Assembly (NCBI GenBank): GCA_963588535.1
Contig: CAVAII010000076.1
Location: 1-20,488 of the forward strand
Origin: Scybalousia_A sp963588535
Lineage (GTDB): Bacteria > Bacteroidota > Bacteroidia > Bacteroidales > P3
Direction: 5' to 3'
DNA: 20,488 nt
The notes beneath the pieces are model-generated. The model did not search any database and was not told the DNA's origin. It saw only the letters and a list, made by a program, of their open reading frames with translations. Of the stretch, positions 1-6,909 are shown one piece after another. The position numbers and the translations under genes were made by a program. Position 1 is the first letter of the stretch, and each line of letters starts with the position of its first letter.

Positions 1-6
1 ATTTAG

Positions 7-69
7 AATTTTTCATCCACACAGCGGAATTTTTCATCCACACAGCGGAAAATTTCCTCAACTGAACGG
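7..69. repeat. 21-bp tandem repeat, two exact copies plus one degenerate
   Basis: Two identical 21-bp units (7-27 and 28-48; core TTTTTCATCCACACAGCGG) are followed by a diverged third unit (49-69) that matches at 14 of 21 positions and keeps the AA...CGG ends. The array lies just beyond the 3' end of menA, whose stop is at 77-79. It may extend past the left window edge. I see no coding function. Confidence 0.8.
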
Positions 70-76
70 AAAATTA

Positions 77-949
77 TTAGAGCAATACCTCTAAAAGTAA
101 GAGAAAAACGAAAAATAGATTCAACAAACCTGCCTTAAATAAGCATTTGTTGTACTGTTCTCCCGAGGCTGTGGCGATTTCTTGATAAAGCATATAAGCA
201 GGGATAAATATTATATTGGTAAGGGATAGTCCAAAGGCGAGAAAACTCAACACCAACATTAGTAAACTATATAACAATATCGCATATTCGCCAAACCGTT
301 TACCAAATCTAACAGGGAGGGTTTTCTTACCTACTTGTCTGTCGTCCTCTATATCCCTTAGATTGTTAATCATTAGCACCATCATAGAGATTAGTCCGCA
401 TATAGCACCAACACAAACAACGCTTTTGCTACTAAATAACGGCATATCGGTCAAAAGATAATACGTCCCACAGACTGCGAATATTCCATAATATAAGAAA
501 CAGAACACGTCCGCAATTCCTAAATATGACAAAGAATGATTAGTCGCCGTGTAAAGCCATGCAAAGATTATAGCACTAACGCCTATTAATAGAATAGGAA
601 TACCGCCAAAGCAAATCAACACTATACCTAATAATATAGATATAGCAAGAGTTAGATAAATGGCACGGCGAACTTGATCTACTCCTATCGCACCTTCGGC
701 TAATGCCCTTTTGAAACCTACTCTGCCTTTTTTATCAGCACCTTTTTTGTAATCATAATAGTCGTTTATAAGGTTGCTTAGTATCTGCAAACTCAATGCA
801 CACAACAATACTATAACGAATATTAGGATTGTCTTGCCCTCAAATCTTGTTTGATTAAGACTTAGGAACAATGCCGTTAGGACAGGGCAAAGCGAAGCGA
901 ATAATGTTTTGGGTCTTATGATATTCCACCACTTTTTTATCTCACTCAT
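77..949 (-). CDS. menA: 1,4-dihydroxy-2-naphthoate polyprenyltransferase (MenA, UbiA superfamily)
   Basis: This integral membrane enzyme attaches the polyprenyl tail to 1,4-dihydroxy-2-naphthoate, giving demethylmenaquinone in menaquinone synthesis. The 290-aa protein has the two aspartate-rich prenyltransferase motifs: NDYYDYKKGAD at residues 62-72 and NNLRDIEDDRQVGKKTLPVRFG at about 195-216, which bind Mg-diphosphate. The rest is a set of about eight hydrophobic segments, and the length is normal for MenA. The second motif followed by KKTLPVRFG favours MenA over UbiA or heme O synthase. It is the last visible gene of a minus-strand run behind the lytic transglycosylase (gap 54 bp). The next menaquinone step, MenG, is encoded about 2.4 kb away on the other strand. 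The ATG at 949 is the natural start, as the protein begins with the family's usual WWxxxRPKTL region. Confidence 0.95.
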   Translation of the reverse strand: MSEIKKWWNIIRPKTLFASLCPVLTALFLSLNQTRFEGKTILIFVIVLLCALSLQILSNLINDYYDYKKGADKKGRVGFKRALAEGAIGVDQVRRAIYLTLAISILLGIVLICFGGIPILLIGVSAIIFAWLYTATNHSLSYLGIADVFCFLYYGIFAVCGTYYLLTDMPLFSSKSVVCVGAICGLISMMVLMINNLRDIEDDRQVGKKTLPVRFGKRFGEYAILLYSLLMLVLSFLAFGLSLTNIIFIPAYMLYQEIATASGEQYNKCLFKAGLLNLFFVFLLLLEVLL

Positions 950-1003
950 GGATATTTTTGTTTGAATATAGTTTCTTTTACTAAGGATTAGTCTACCTTT
1001 TTA

Positions 1004-1996
1004 TTATAACTTGTCAACGAATTTGTAAGGATCGTCTATTTTGTCTATAAGATATTGCCAATCGAACGACTTTTGACTAACTATCCTTAGAGTATATCTT
1101 TTTCCTTCCTTATTTGTTAGTTTTTTGGCTTGCAATTGAGGGTTGGCTTTGCGAAAATACTTGTATTCTGTGCCTATTTGCTTAGCGAAGGCGTAGAAGT
1201 CGTTTATCGTTGTATCTACGCTAATGGTATCATATTCCAAAGGCTGATGGCAATCTACATAACGCAAGTAATATCCATACGCCTGAGGGTTTTGCAATAT
1301 GATTTTGTAGGCAATTATTCTGTAGACATAGCGTGCAGTCTCGCTGTTGAGTGCCAAATCCCAGTAATTACTAACCTTTTGTTCGTTCATACGGTTTCTT
1401 AATCCTGTCTCACCACAATTATAAGACGCACAAGCCAAAGTCCAACTACCAAGACGTGAATAAGCACCCTTCAAGTACTTACAAGCAGCAACGGCAGATT
1501 TATCAACATCGTATCTTTCGTCATATTCCGAATTAACAGTTAGACCAAATTGCTTTGCCGTCTGCGGAACAAACTGCCAAAAACCCTCTGCTTTGGCAGG
1601 AGAGACAGCATTGTTAAGACTACTCTCGGCAACTGCCAAATACTTCAAATCCTCTGGGGCATTCTGTCCACGAAGTGCCTTTTCTATTTGAGGAAAATAG
1701 CGATAAGCACGTTTGAGTATCAAAAAAGTTGAGGCGTGTTGATAACTAATCGAAGACAATTCCCTATCCAAAGCCTCTCTTACGAAAGTATTATCCAAAG
1801 GAACCTTCTCGCCACAAAACGTTACGCTTTTGGGCATAGGAACGGCGAAATTATGGAAGTTTTCTCTTAATATCTCTGTATATTCTTCGTCCTTAGTTTG
1901 ACGAGAGGAAGCAAAAACAAATATCTGTGAGATAATAGCAACTACGCTCAGAACAATAGCGATAGAGGATAACACAACGACTTTATTATTTTTCAT
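1004..1996 (-). CDS. Membrane-anchored lytic transglycosylase, MltD-like (SLT domain)
   Basis: This protein probably cleaves peptidoglycan between MurNAc and GlcNAc in the periplasm. The 330-aa protein starts with a hydrophobic anchor or signal (residues 6-29). The SLT domain follows at about 105-240: catalytic Glu124 in AVAESSL, GFWQFVPQTAKQFGL at 138-152, and ASYNCG at 190-195, which are the ES, GxWQF and AYN-type motifs of family 1 transglycosylases. Residues about 255-306 (DTTINDFYAFAKQ...ANPQL) resemble the post-catalytic LysM-like module found in Bacteroidota MltD proteins, but only one copy is visible, so this is a short MltD. The gap to the upstream thioredoxin-fold gene is only 9 bp, so the two are surely co-transcribed. 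Pairing a secreted thioredoxin-like protein with a wall enzyme suggests an envelope-maintenance unit, which is inference. Confidence 0.92.
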   Translation of the reverse strand: MKNNKVVVLSSIAIVLSVVAIISQIFVFASSRQTKDEEYTEILRENFHNFAVPMPKSVTFCGEKVPLDNTFVREALDRELSSISYQHASTFLILKRAYRYFPQIEKALRGQNAPEDLKYLAVAESSLNNAVSPAKAEGFWQFVPQTAKQFGLTVNSEYDERYDVDKSAVAACKYLKGAYSRLGSWTLACASYNCGETGLRNRMNEQKVSNYWDLALNSETARYVYRIIAYKIILQNPQAYGYYLRYVDCHQPLEYDTISVDTTINDFYAFAKQIGTEYKYFRKANPQLQAKKLTNKEGKRYTLRIVSQKSFDWQYLIDKIDDPYKFVDKL

Positions 1997-2005
1997 CTGC
2001 TTTGA

Positions 2006-2482
2006 TTAGTCTTTGAAAGTCTTAACCGCCTTTGGTGTCCAAATATTTAGAAATTCTGCTACTTTTTTCTCGCTATAACCTTTGCCTTCCTCCAAATAAG
2101 CAGAGTTTTGTGTATGAATCCTTTTGCCTTGTTCGTCCAATATAACAAAGACAGGAAAACCAAATCTTGCAGGGTTCTCCAATAGTTTCATCGCCTCTTT
2201 GTTTGGATTCTTTTTCGAGTAATTGACATGGATATAGACGTAATTCTTATCTATTATCCCCTTTATCACAGTATCTGTCTGTGCGAACTCACTAAATCTT
2301 AAGCACCACGGACACCAATTGCCTCCGACCTGCACCAAAACATATTTATTCTCATTTTTGGCTTGCGAAACTGCGTCTGTGATTTGCTTAACTGCGTCTA
2401 AACTCTCATTATATGGTTTTTGCTGACAATAACCAACGATACTAAATAATAGTAATGCAAAAACAAAAAATACCTTTTTCAT
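2006..2482 (-). CDS. Secreted thioredoxin-fold protein with CPWC motif
   Basis: The 158-aa protein has an N-terminal signal peptide (MKKVFFVFALLLFSIVGYC, residues 1-19), then a thioredoxin-like domain. The redox motif is Cys57-Pro-Trp-Cys60 inside GGNWCPWCLRF, and the expected cis-proline is Pro110 in FGFPVFVIL. This form belongs to the Thioredoxin_7/DUF255-like group of periplasmic proteins. CPWC differs from the CGPC of cytoplasmic thioredoxins. It probably exchanges disulfides in periplasmic proteins; the direction and substrate are unknown. It heads the minus-strand run with the transglycosylase and menA. I find no clean Bacteroidota promoter in the 111-bp divergent gap on this strand. 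Confidence 0.88.
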   Translation of the reverse strand: MKKVFFVFALLLFSIVGYCQQKPYNESLDAVKQITDAVSQAKNENKYVLVQVGGNWCPWCLRFSEFAQTDTVIKGIIDKNYVYIHVNYSKKNPNKEAMKLLENPARFGFPVFVILDEQGKRIHTQNSAYLEEGKGYSEKKVAEFLNIWTPKAVKTFKD

Positions 2483-2534
2483 ATCACTTTCTTATTGTTA
2501 ATCTCCACCTTAACGAAAAAAGTTAAAAATATAT

Positions 2535-2565
2535 TTTGTTAGGTAGAAAAAAAAATATAATTTTG
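2535..2565 (+). promoter_or_regulatory. Bacteroidota-type promoter of the SIMPL-menG unit
   Basis: A -33 element TTTG (2535-2538) is followed after exactly 19 bp by a -7 element TAATTTTG (2558-2565). This matches the known Bacteroidota consensus TTTG-N19-TAnnTTTG. It lies 28 bp before the ATG of the SIMPL gene. Confidence 0.85.
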
Positions 2566-2593
2566 CACCGTTAAATTAAAAATATAAGGAATT

Positions 2594-3307
2594 ATGAAAG
2601 AAACAGCATCGAAAATCGCAGTATTTAGCATTGCTATTGCCATAGTAATTATGGGTTATTGCATCTATAAAGGTTTGCATTCGTTTGCAGACAAAGAAAG
2701 AGTGGTTACCGTACGTGGTTTATCGGAGCATATAGTTAATGCCGACTACGCTAACCTAACCATAAAATACGAAGTAGCCGACAACGATATGACTTCATTA
2801 TTGGCAACAATAGAAACAAACAACAAGAAGATTAAGGAATTCGTTACCTCAAAGGGAGTAACCGAGAGCGAGATAACCGTAAAAGTTCCAAAGATTGAGG
2901 ACAGACAAGCAAGTGGATATGTATCCGATAAGATTGTTTATCGTTATTATGCTTCTGTTTCAATTGTTTTGATGTCCAACAAGGTAACAAATGTTAGGGA
3001 TATCGAAATGAGTCAATTCGATTTGTACAAACAGGGCATCAAATTGGTAAATGGTTCTATTTATGACTATTCCGAGAACAGTGGCGGGTCTTATACTTTT
3101 ACCAAACTTAATGATATCAAACCTCAGATGATACAAGAAAGTATCAAGAACGCTAAAAAAGCAGCCGATGAGTTTGCAAGTTCCTCTGATTCTAAGGTTA
3201 AGAACATTAAATCTGCTTATCAAGGACAATTTGAGATAATTCCAACAGACGATCCTTTGAAAGTAAAAGTTAGAGTCGTATCAACAATTCAGTATTTTAT
3301 CAAATAA
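2594..3307 (+). CDS. SIMPL-domain (DUF541) protein, membrane-anchored
   Basis: The 237-aa protein has one N-terminal membrane segment (about residues 8-26) and then a periplasmic SIMPL/DUF541 domain. The typical opening VVTVRGLSEHIVNADYANLTIKYEV is at about 37-61, and the typical central YYASVSIVL strand and C-terminal VVSTIQYFIK strand are present. SIMPL proteins form oligomeric rings in some species, but their cellular function is not settled. Here it is the first gene behind the clear promoter at 2535-2565, with menG 73 bp downstream, so the two are probably co-transcribed. The signal segment is not followed by a cleavage-like site, which favours an anchored protein. Confidence 0.85.
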   Translation: MKETASKIAVFSIAIAIVIMGYCIYKGLHSFADKERVVTVRGLSEHIVNADYANLTIKYEVADNDMTSLLATIETNNKKIKEFVTSKGVTESEITVKVPKIEDRQASGYVSDKIVYRYYASVSIVLMSNKVTNVRDIEMSQFDLYKQGIKLVNGSIYDYSENSGGSYTFTKLNDIKPQMIQESIKNAKKAADEFASSSDSKVKNIKSAYQGQFEIIPTDDPLKVKVRVVSTIQYFIK

Positions 3308-3380
3308 TTGTGTTTTCTTTGGTTAGGACAAGATTTGATAGACAGATAAACAGAACAAAAGCAATATTTCGTACTTTATT

Positions 3381-4136
3381 ATGCACAATATATCACTGAA
3401 AGACAACAAAAAAAACATCGATTCTTTGTTTGATAAGATCGCATTAAGGTATGATTTGCTCAATCACTTGCTTACGCTTAATATTGATAAATATTGGCGA
3501 AAGAAGACTGTTAATCAAATCCTTGTCTCGAAGAATAATAATCAGAATAACAACAACAGAATACTTGATATAGCCACTGGGACGGGCGATTTACTGATAG
3601 AGATTCTCAAACAAAAGAAAACTGCCGATATTACGGGTATAGATTTAAGCGAGAATATGTTGGAGATAGGCAAAGAGAAGATTAATAAATACCTATCCTC
3701 TAATTACGAAAAGGGGAACGCTCCTAAGGTCGATTTATTAAGGGCAAATGTGGAGCAATTGCCTTTTTCGGACAATAGTTTCTCGGCTATTACTTGTGCT
3801 TTCGGAGTTAGAAACTTTGCTCACTTAGATAAAGGCATAAAGGAGATGTATCGTGTTTTGGATACCAATGGACAATTGATTATTTTGGAATTTGCTTATC
3901 CTAAGAACAGAATTATTCGTTTCTTTTACAATATCTATTTCACTTATTTGTTGCCTTTTATCGGTAAGATTATCTCTAAGGACAACACTGCCTACAAGTA
4001 TTTAATGCAGAGCGTAAAGAATTTTCATAAGGGTAAGGACTTTTTAGAACATTTATCTGCTTGTGGTTTTGATAACACTACTTACAAAAGTCTTACTTGC
4101 GGAATTGTAAATATTTATAGTGCTACAAAGAAGTAA
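3381..4136 (+). CDS. menG: Demethylmenaquinone methyltransferase (UbiE/MenG family)
   Basis: This enzyme transfers a methyl group from S-adenosylmethionine to demethylmenaquinone, the last step of menaquinone synthesis. The 251-aa protein has the SAM-binding motif ILDIATGTGDL (61-71), the acidic strand end TGIDLSENML (85-94), and the family signatures FGVRNF (141-146) and YLMQSVKNF (207-215). The N-terminal FDKIALRYDLLNHLLTLNIDKYWR is also characteristic. An Asn-rich insert (NNNQNNNNR, residues 52-60) precedes motif I and looks like local expansion of AAT/AAC codons. As MenA is encoded nearby and no ubiquinone genes are seen, I read it as MenG rather than a ubiquinone enzyme. The stop codon lies in the loop of the terminator hairpin. 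Confidence 0.93.
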   Translation: MHNISLKDNKKNIDSLFDKIALRYDLLNHLLTLNIDKYWRKKTVNQILVSKNNNQNNNNRILDIATGTGDLLIEILKQKKTADITGIDLSENMLEIGKEKINKYLSSNYEKGNAPKVDLLRANVEQLPFSDNSFSAITCAFGVRNFAHLDKGIKEMYRVLDTNGQLIILEFAYPKNRIIRFFYNIYFTYLLPFIGKIISKDNTAYKYLMQSVKNFHKGKDFLEHLSACGFDNTTYKSLTCGIVNIYSATKK

Positions 4137-4160
4137 TTGTAGCACTATATTTTCTTTCGT
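4116..4160 (+). terminator. Intrinsic terminator overlapping the end of menG
   Basis: A perfect 12-bp stem (TATAGTGCTACA at 4116-4127, TGTAGCACTATA at 4138-4149) has a 10-nt loop holding the menG stop codon TAA (4134-4136). A T-rich run, TTTTCTTT, follows from 4150. The left arm encodes the last residues of MenG. Confidence 0.85.
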
Positions 4161-4197
4161 TTTTGCTAATTTTTTCTTGTCGTCTTATCACAAAAAT

Positions 4198-4323
4198 AAA
4201 ATCAGTAATCGCTGGAATAAAATCAGTAATCATTCGAATAAAATCAGTAATCGTTGGAATAAAATCAGTAATTATTTTAACGAAATCAGTAATTATTTTA
4301 ACGAAATCAGTAATTATTTTGAA
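4198..4323. repeat. Six-copy 21-bp tandem repeat in a convergent gap
   Basis: Six contiguous units start at 4198, 4219, 4240, 4261, 4282 and 4303. Each carries (A/G)AAATCAGTAAT followed by a variable 9-bp tail. The tail is CGCTGGAAT or a close variant in units 1-3 and TATTTTAAC/TATTTTGAA in units 4-6, so the array has two sub-families in blocks. The period is exactly 21 bp without indels. There are no spacers, so this is not a CRISPR. The array lies between the menG terminator and the end of rsgA. Confidence 0.93.
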
Positions 4324-4348
4324 GGCTTGTAGAGACAAGAAAAAATAG

Positions 4349-5365
4349 TTATAGCATATCGTCAGCAGACAACATTTTGAGGTAATTATTATAACGCTCG
4401 GCAGAGATTTCTTCCTCTTGAACAGCCTCTTTTATTGCACAACCTGGCTCATGCGTATGCGTACAATTATAATATTTACAACCACCCAAAAGGTTTTTCA
4501 TCTCAGGGAAATACAATGCCAACTCCTCTTTCTTAAAGTCCACTATACCAAAAGATTTGACGCCAGGAGTGTCTATTATATTGATCTTGCCCTCTTGAAT
4601 CATACTCGCAAATGTCGTAGTATGCTTACCGCTATGATGTTGAGTAGAGATTTCCTTAGTTTTTTGGTTGGCAGACGGACAAATCAAATTGATAAGCGTA
4701 CTTTTGCCCACACCGCTATTGCCAAAGAAAAGACAAATCTTATCACTCATCTCCTGCTTCAAACGATTGATACCAACATTAGTTACAGCACTGGTATAAA
4801 ATATTTTATAACCTATTTTCTCGTATATTTCGGTTAGATAGGCGGCGTACATTTGGGCTTTTTCGTCATAGATATCCACTTTGTTGATAACAATAGAGCA
4901 AGGCACGTTGTAGGCATTAGCAGAGACTAAGAAACGATCTATAAACATGGTATCGGTTTGAGGTTCCTTGCAAGAAATAATCAAAAACGCCATATCGATA
5001 TTCGATGCCACTATGCTATAAAGTTTGGATAGATTGACGGATTGACGAATAATGTAGTTTTTTCTTTCTAATATAGAGTCGATTAGGGCATATTCACTAT
5101 TATTAGTATATACAAAATGAACCATATCACCGACTGCAATAGGATTGGTAGTCTTGATGCCTTTGATTCGAAAACTTCCCTTAACAACACATTCTACTAC
5201 CTTCTCATTCTTAGTCTTAATGGTATAATAAAGACCTGTTGAGGAGATAACTCTACCGATATTCTCGTCATCTTGATAAAAAGAAATCTTGTCTTTGGAA
5301 GAAAGAGGTCTATCTGTTTTAGAAAACTTCGTCTTGTTTGGTCGTTTTTTATTTTGATTACCCAT
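4349..5365 (-). CDS. rsgA: Ribosome small-subunit GTPase RsgA
   Basis: RsgA is a circularly permuted GTPase that checks late maturation of the 30S subunit in the cytoplasm. With the ATG at 5365 the protein has 338 aa, and its GTPase motifs come in permuted order: NKVD (G4, 161-164), TSA (G5, 191-193), GNSGVGKST (G1, 215-223), DTPG (G3, 265-268). An OB-fold region precedes them (about 35-110). A C-terminal zinc knuckle has Cys296, Cys301, His303 and Cys309. The open frame continues upstream to 5695, but that stretch runs through the tRNA gene and is not family sequence, so I reject it. The N-terminal 25 residues are a Lys/Asn-rich tail. It lies 38 bp downstream of the tRNA, has no promoter of its own that I can see, and may be read from the tRNA promoter. 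Confidence 0.94.
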   Translation of the reverse strand: MGNQNKKRPNKTKFSKTDRPLSSKDKISFYQDDENIGRVISSTGLYYTIKTKNEKVVECVVKGSFRIKGIKTTNPIAVGDMVHFVYTNNSEYALIDSILERKNYIIRQSVNLSKLYSIVASNIDMAFLIISCKEPQTDTMFIDRFLVSANAYNVPCSIVINKVDIYDEKAQMYAAYLTEIYEKIGYKIFYTSAVTNVGINRLKQEMSDKICLFFGNSGVGKSTLINLICPSANQKTKEISTQHHSGKHTTTFASMIQEGKINIIDTPGVKSFGIVDFKKEELALYFPEMKNLLGGCKYYNCTHTHEPGCAIKEAVQEEEISAERYNNYLKMLSADDML

Positions 5366-5403
5366 GAAAAAGAAAATATTGCAACCCCTATAAAAAAAGA
5401 AAG

Positions 5404-5475
5404 TAGCGGGGGAAGGATTCGAACCAACGACCTCCGGGTTATGAGCCCGGTGAGCTACCTCTGCTCTACCCCGCA
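5404..5475 (-). tRNA. tRNA-Met (CAT), initiator-like
   Basis: The cloverleaf can be drawn on the minus strand: acceptor GCGGGG/CCCCGC (positions 2-7 with 66-71), D-stem GAGC/GCTC, and anticodon stem CCGGG/CCCGG around loop CTCATAA, giving anticodon CAT. An unpaired 1:72 (T:T) and three G:C pairs next to the anticodon loop are marks of initiator tRNAs. The T-loop TTCGAAT is normal, but the T-stem GTTGG/CCTTC contains two adjacent U:U mismatches. CCA is not encoded; CTTTCTTTTTTT follows the discriminator A. A consensus promoter lies upstream at 5492-5522. Confidence 0.88.
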
Positions 5476-5491
5476 TTCTATTTTCAGTTTG

Positions 5492-5522
5492 CAAAATTAT
5501 AACAATTTGTTGACATGGCAAA
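5492..5522 (-). promoter_or_regulatory. Promoter of the tRNA-Met (and probably rsgA)
   Basis: On the minus strand, TTTG (5522-5519) is followed after 19 bp by TAATTTTG (5499-5492), an exact match to the Bacteroidota promoter. Transcription should begin at about 5485, ten bases before the tRNA. Confidence 0.85.
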
Positions 5523-5561
5523 ATATTTTGAAAAAAAATTTCATTTTTTATTAGTTTTTCG

Positions 5562-5592
5562 ATTGTCAATTCAAAGAATATAAGTATTTTTG
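5562..5592 (+). promoter_or_regulatory. Promoter of the rluB gene cluster
   Basis: TTG (5563-5565) is followed after 19 bp by TATTTTTG (5585-5592), and the rluB ATG is at 5618. It is divergent from the tRNA promoter. It probably also serves the three downstream genes, since the gaps are only 33-49 bp and no further clear promoter is visible before 11797. Confidence 0.8.
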
Positions 5593-5617
5593 CAAAATAT
5601 TTTATTTTCGAGTTATT

Positions 5618-6874
5618 ATGGCAAATAGAGAACAACACGATTGGAATAGAGAAGACAATCGTAAACAGAATCGTCGGGAAGACAGATCGTCTCACGACAG
5701 AAGATCTTTTTCAAACAAGGAAAACAGAGGATCTTTTAAGCAAAAAGACAAGTCTTTTGACCACAAAGACAGATCGTTCGAGGGTAGAGAACGTAGATTT
5801 GACGACAGAGAACGCAGGTTCGATAAGAGGGAAAAAAGATTTGACGGCAAGGAACGTAGATTTGATAACAAGTCCAAAACGTTCGATAACAAAGACAGAT
5901 CTTTTAATGATAATGAGAGATCATTTGATGATTATAAGAGAAGAGATGGCTATAAGAAATCACCTTCTCGTTATAACAAGGACGTAAAAGGAAGAAACGA
6001 AACGAAATCTCCAAGAAGAGTACGTGCTTTTGACGAATACAAAATCGAAAGCGACCCTACTAAACGTCAGCGTATAAGACGTAATGCCGAAGGAGAAAGA
6101 GTATTTAGAAAAGATTTCTCACAAGATAAATCCGCAGCCGCAAGACGTGAGGCCAAGGACGGAATACGTCTTAACAAATACGTTGCTAATGCTGGTATTT
6201 GCTCTCGTAGAGAAGCCGATGTATTGATTACAACAGGTGTTATCAAAGTAAATGACGAAGTAATCACCACGCTCGGATACAGAGTAAAGCCTGAGGACGT
6301 TGTTAAATACAATGGTAGAGTGTTAAGAAACGAAAAGAAGATTTATATCCTATTAAACAAACCCAAAGGATATATTACCACCTCCGATGACCCAAGACAG
6401 AGAAAGACTGTAATGGAATTAATCGATGGTGCTTGCAGAGAAAGAGTTTATCCTGTTGGTCGTTTGGACCGTATGACTACCGGTCTATTGTTATTCACTA
6501 ATGATGGCGAATTAACTAAGAAACTAACTCACCCAAGTTTCGGTGCACAAAAAGTTTATAACGCAGAATTGGATCACCCTCTAACAAAAGAGGACATCGA
6601 CAAACTATTAGAAGGCGTAGAATTAGAAGACGGCTTTATGAAAGTCGATGATATCAATTATTTAGATAATACTCCTATCGACAGAAAGAAAGTTGGTGTT
6701 AGTATTCACTCGGGTAGAAATCGTATTATAAGAAGATTATTCGAATCTTTGGGTTATGAGGTTAAGAAACTCGACAGAGTCTATTTCGCAGGCTTAACTA
6801 AGAAGAATCTTATGCGAGGACAATGGCGTTTTCTAACCGAACAAGAGATTGGCTTCTTACACATGCAAAGATAA
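5618..6874 (+). CDS. rluB: 23S rRNA pseudouridine synthase RluB-like, with long charged N-terminal repeat tail
   Basis: It isomerises a uridine in rRNA, by family probably the 23S site modified by RluB. The 418-aa protein has three parts. Residues 1-180 are a disordered, very charged tail with a strict 7-residue repeat carrying one Phe per unit (Phe40, 47, 54, ... 103). Residues 182-236 are an S4 RNA-binding domain (GIRLNKYVANAGICSRREAD). From about 240 comes the RsuA/RluB catalytic domain, with catalytic Asp284 in PVGRLDRMTTGLLL and the family stretch SGRNRIIRRLFESLGY (365-380). Such proteins without a tail have about 240-290 aa; low-complexity N-terminal tails are common in Bacteroidota homologs. 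RluB, RluE and RluF are hard to tell apart by eye. It is the first gene of the plus-strand run to 11797. Confidence 0.9.
   Translation: MANREQHDWNREDNRKQNRREDRSSHDRRSFSNKENRGSFKQKDKSFDHKDRSFEGRERRFDDRERRFDKREKRFDGKERRFDNKSKTFDNKDRSFNDNERSFDDYKRRDGYKKSPSRYNKDVKGRNETKSPRRVRAFDEYKIESDPTKRQRIRRNAEGERVFRKDFSQDKSAAARREAKDGIRLNKYVANAGICSRREADVLITTGVIKVNDEVITTLGYRVKPEDVVKYNGRVLRNEKKIYILLNKPKGYITTSDDPRQRKTVMELIDGACRERVYPVGRLDRMTTGLLLFTNDGELTKKLTHPSFGAQKVYNAELDHPLTKEDIDKLLEGVELEDGFMKVDDINYLDNTPIDRKKVGVSIHSGRNRIIRRLFESLGYEVKKLDRVYFAGLTKKNLMRGQWRFLTEQEIGFLHMQR
5726..5935 (+). repeat. Ten 7-codon (21-bp) repeats in the rluB coding region
   Basis: Residues 37-106 of RluB form ten contiguous heptads with Phe at the same position, for example RRFDDRE, RRFDKRE, KRFDGKE, RRFDNKS. 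At DNA level this is a 21-bp period with synonymous and charged-residue variation. Confidence 0.85.
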
Positions 6875-6909
6875 ATCAGTAGACAAATATAGAATTTCTT
6901 TGTATCCAA

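Noticed and set aside
4198..4323. CRISPR array
   Set aside because: Units are contiguous with no unique spacers, and no cas genes are nearby.
4123..4348. Open frames across the 21-bp array on both strands (for example repeated KIITDFV)
   Set aside because: A 21-bp period keeps any stop-free frame open. Both strands and several frames look alike, and there is no start context or family match, so these are by-products of the repeat.
5366..5695. Upstream extension of the rsgA frame by 110 codons
   Set aside because: It runs through the tRNA gene and both divergent promoters and has no RsgA-family sequence; ATG at 5365 gives a normal 338-aa protein.
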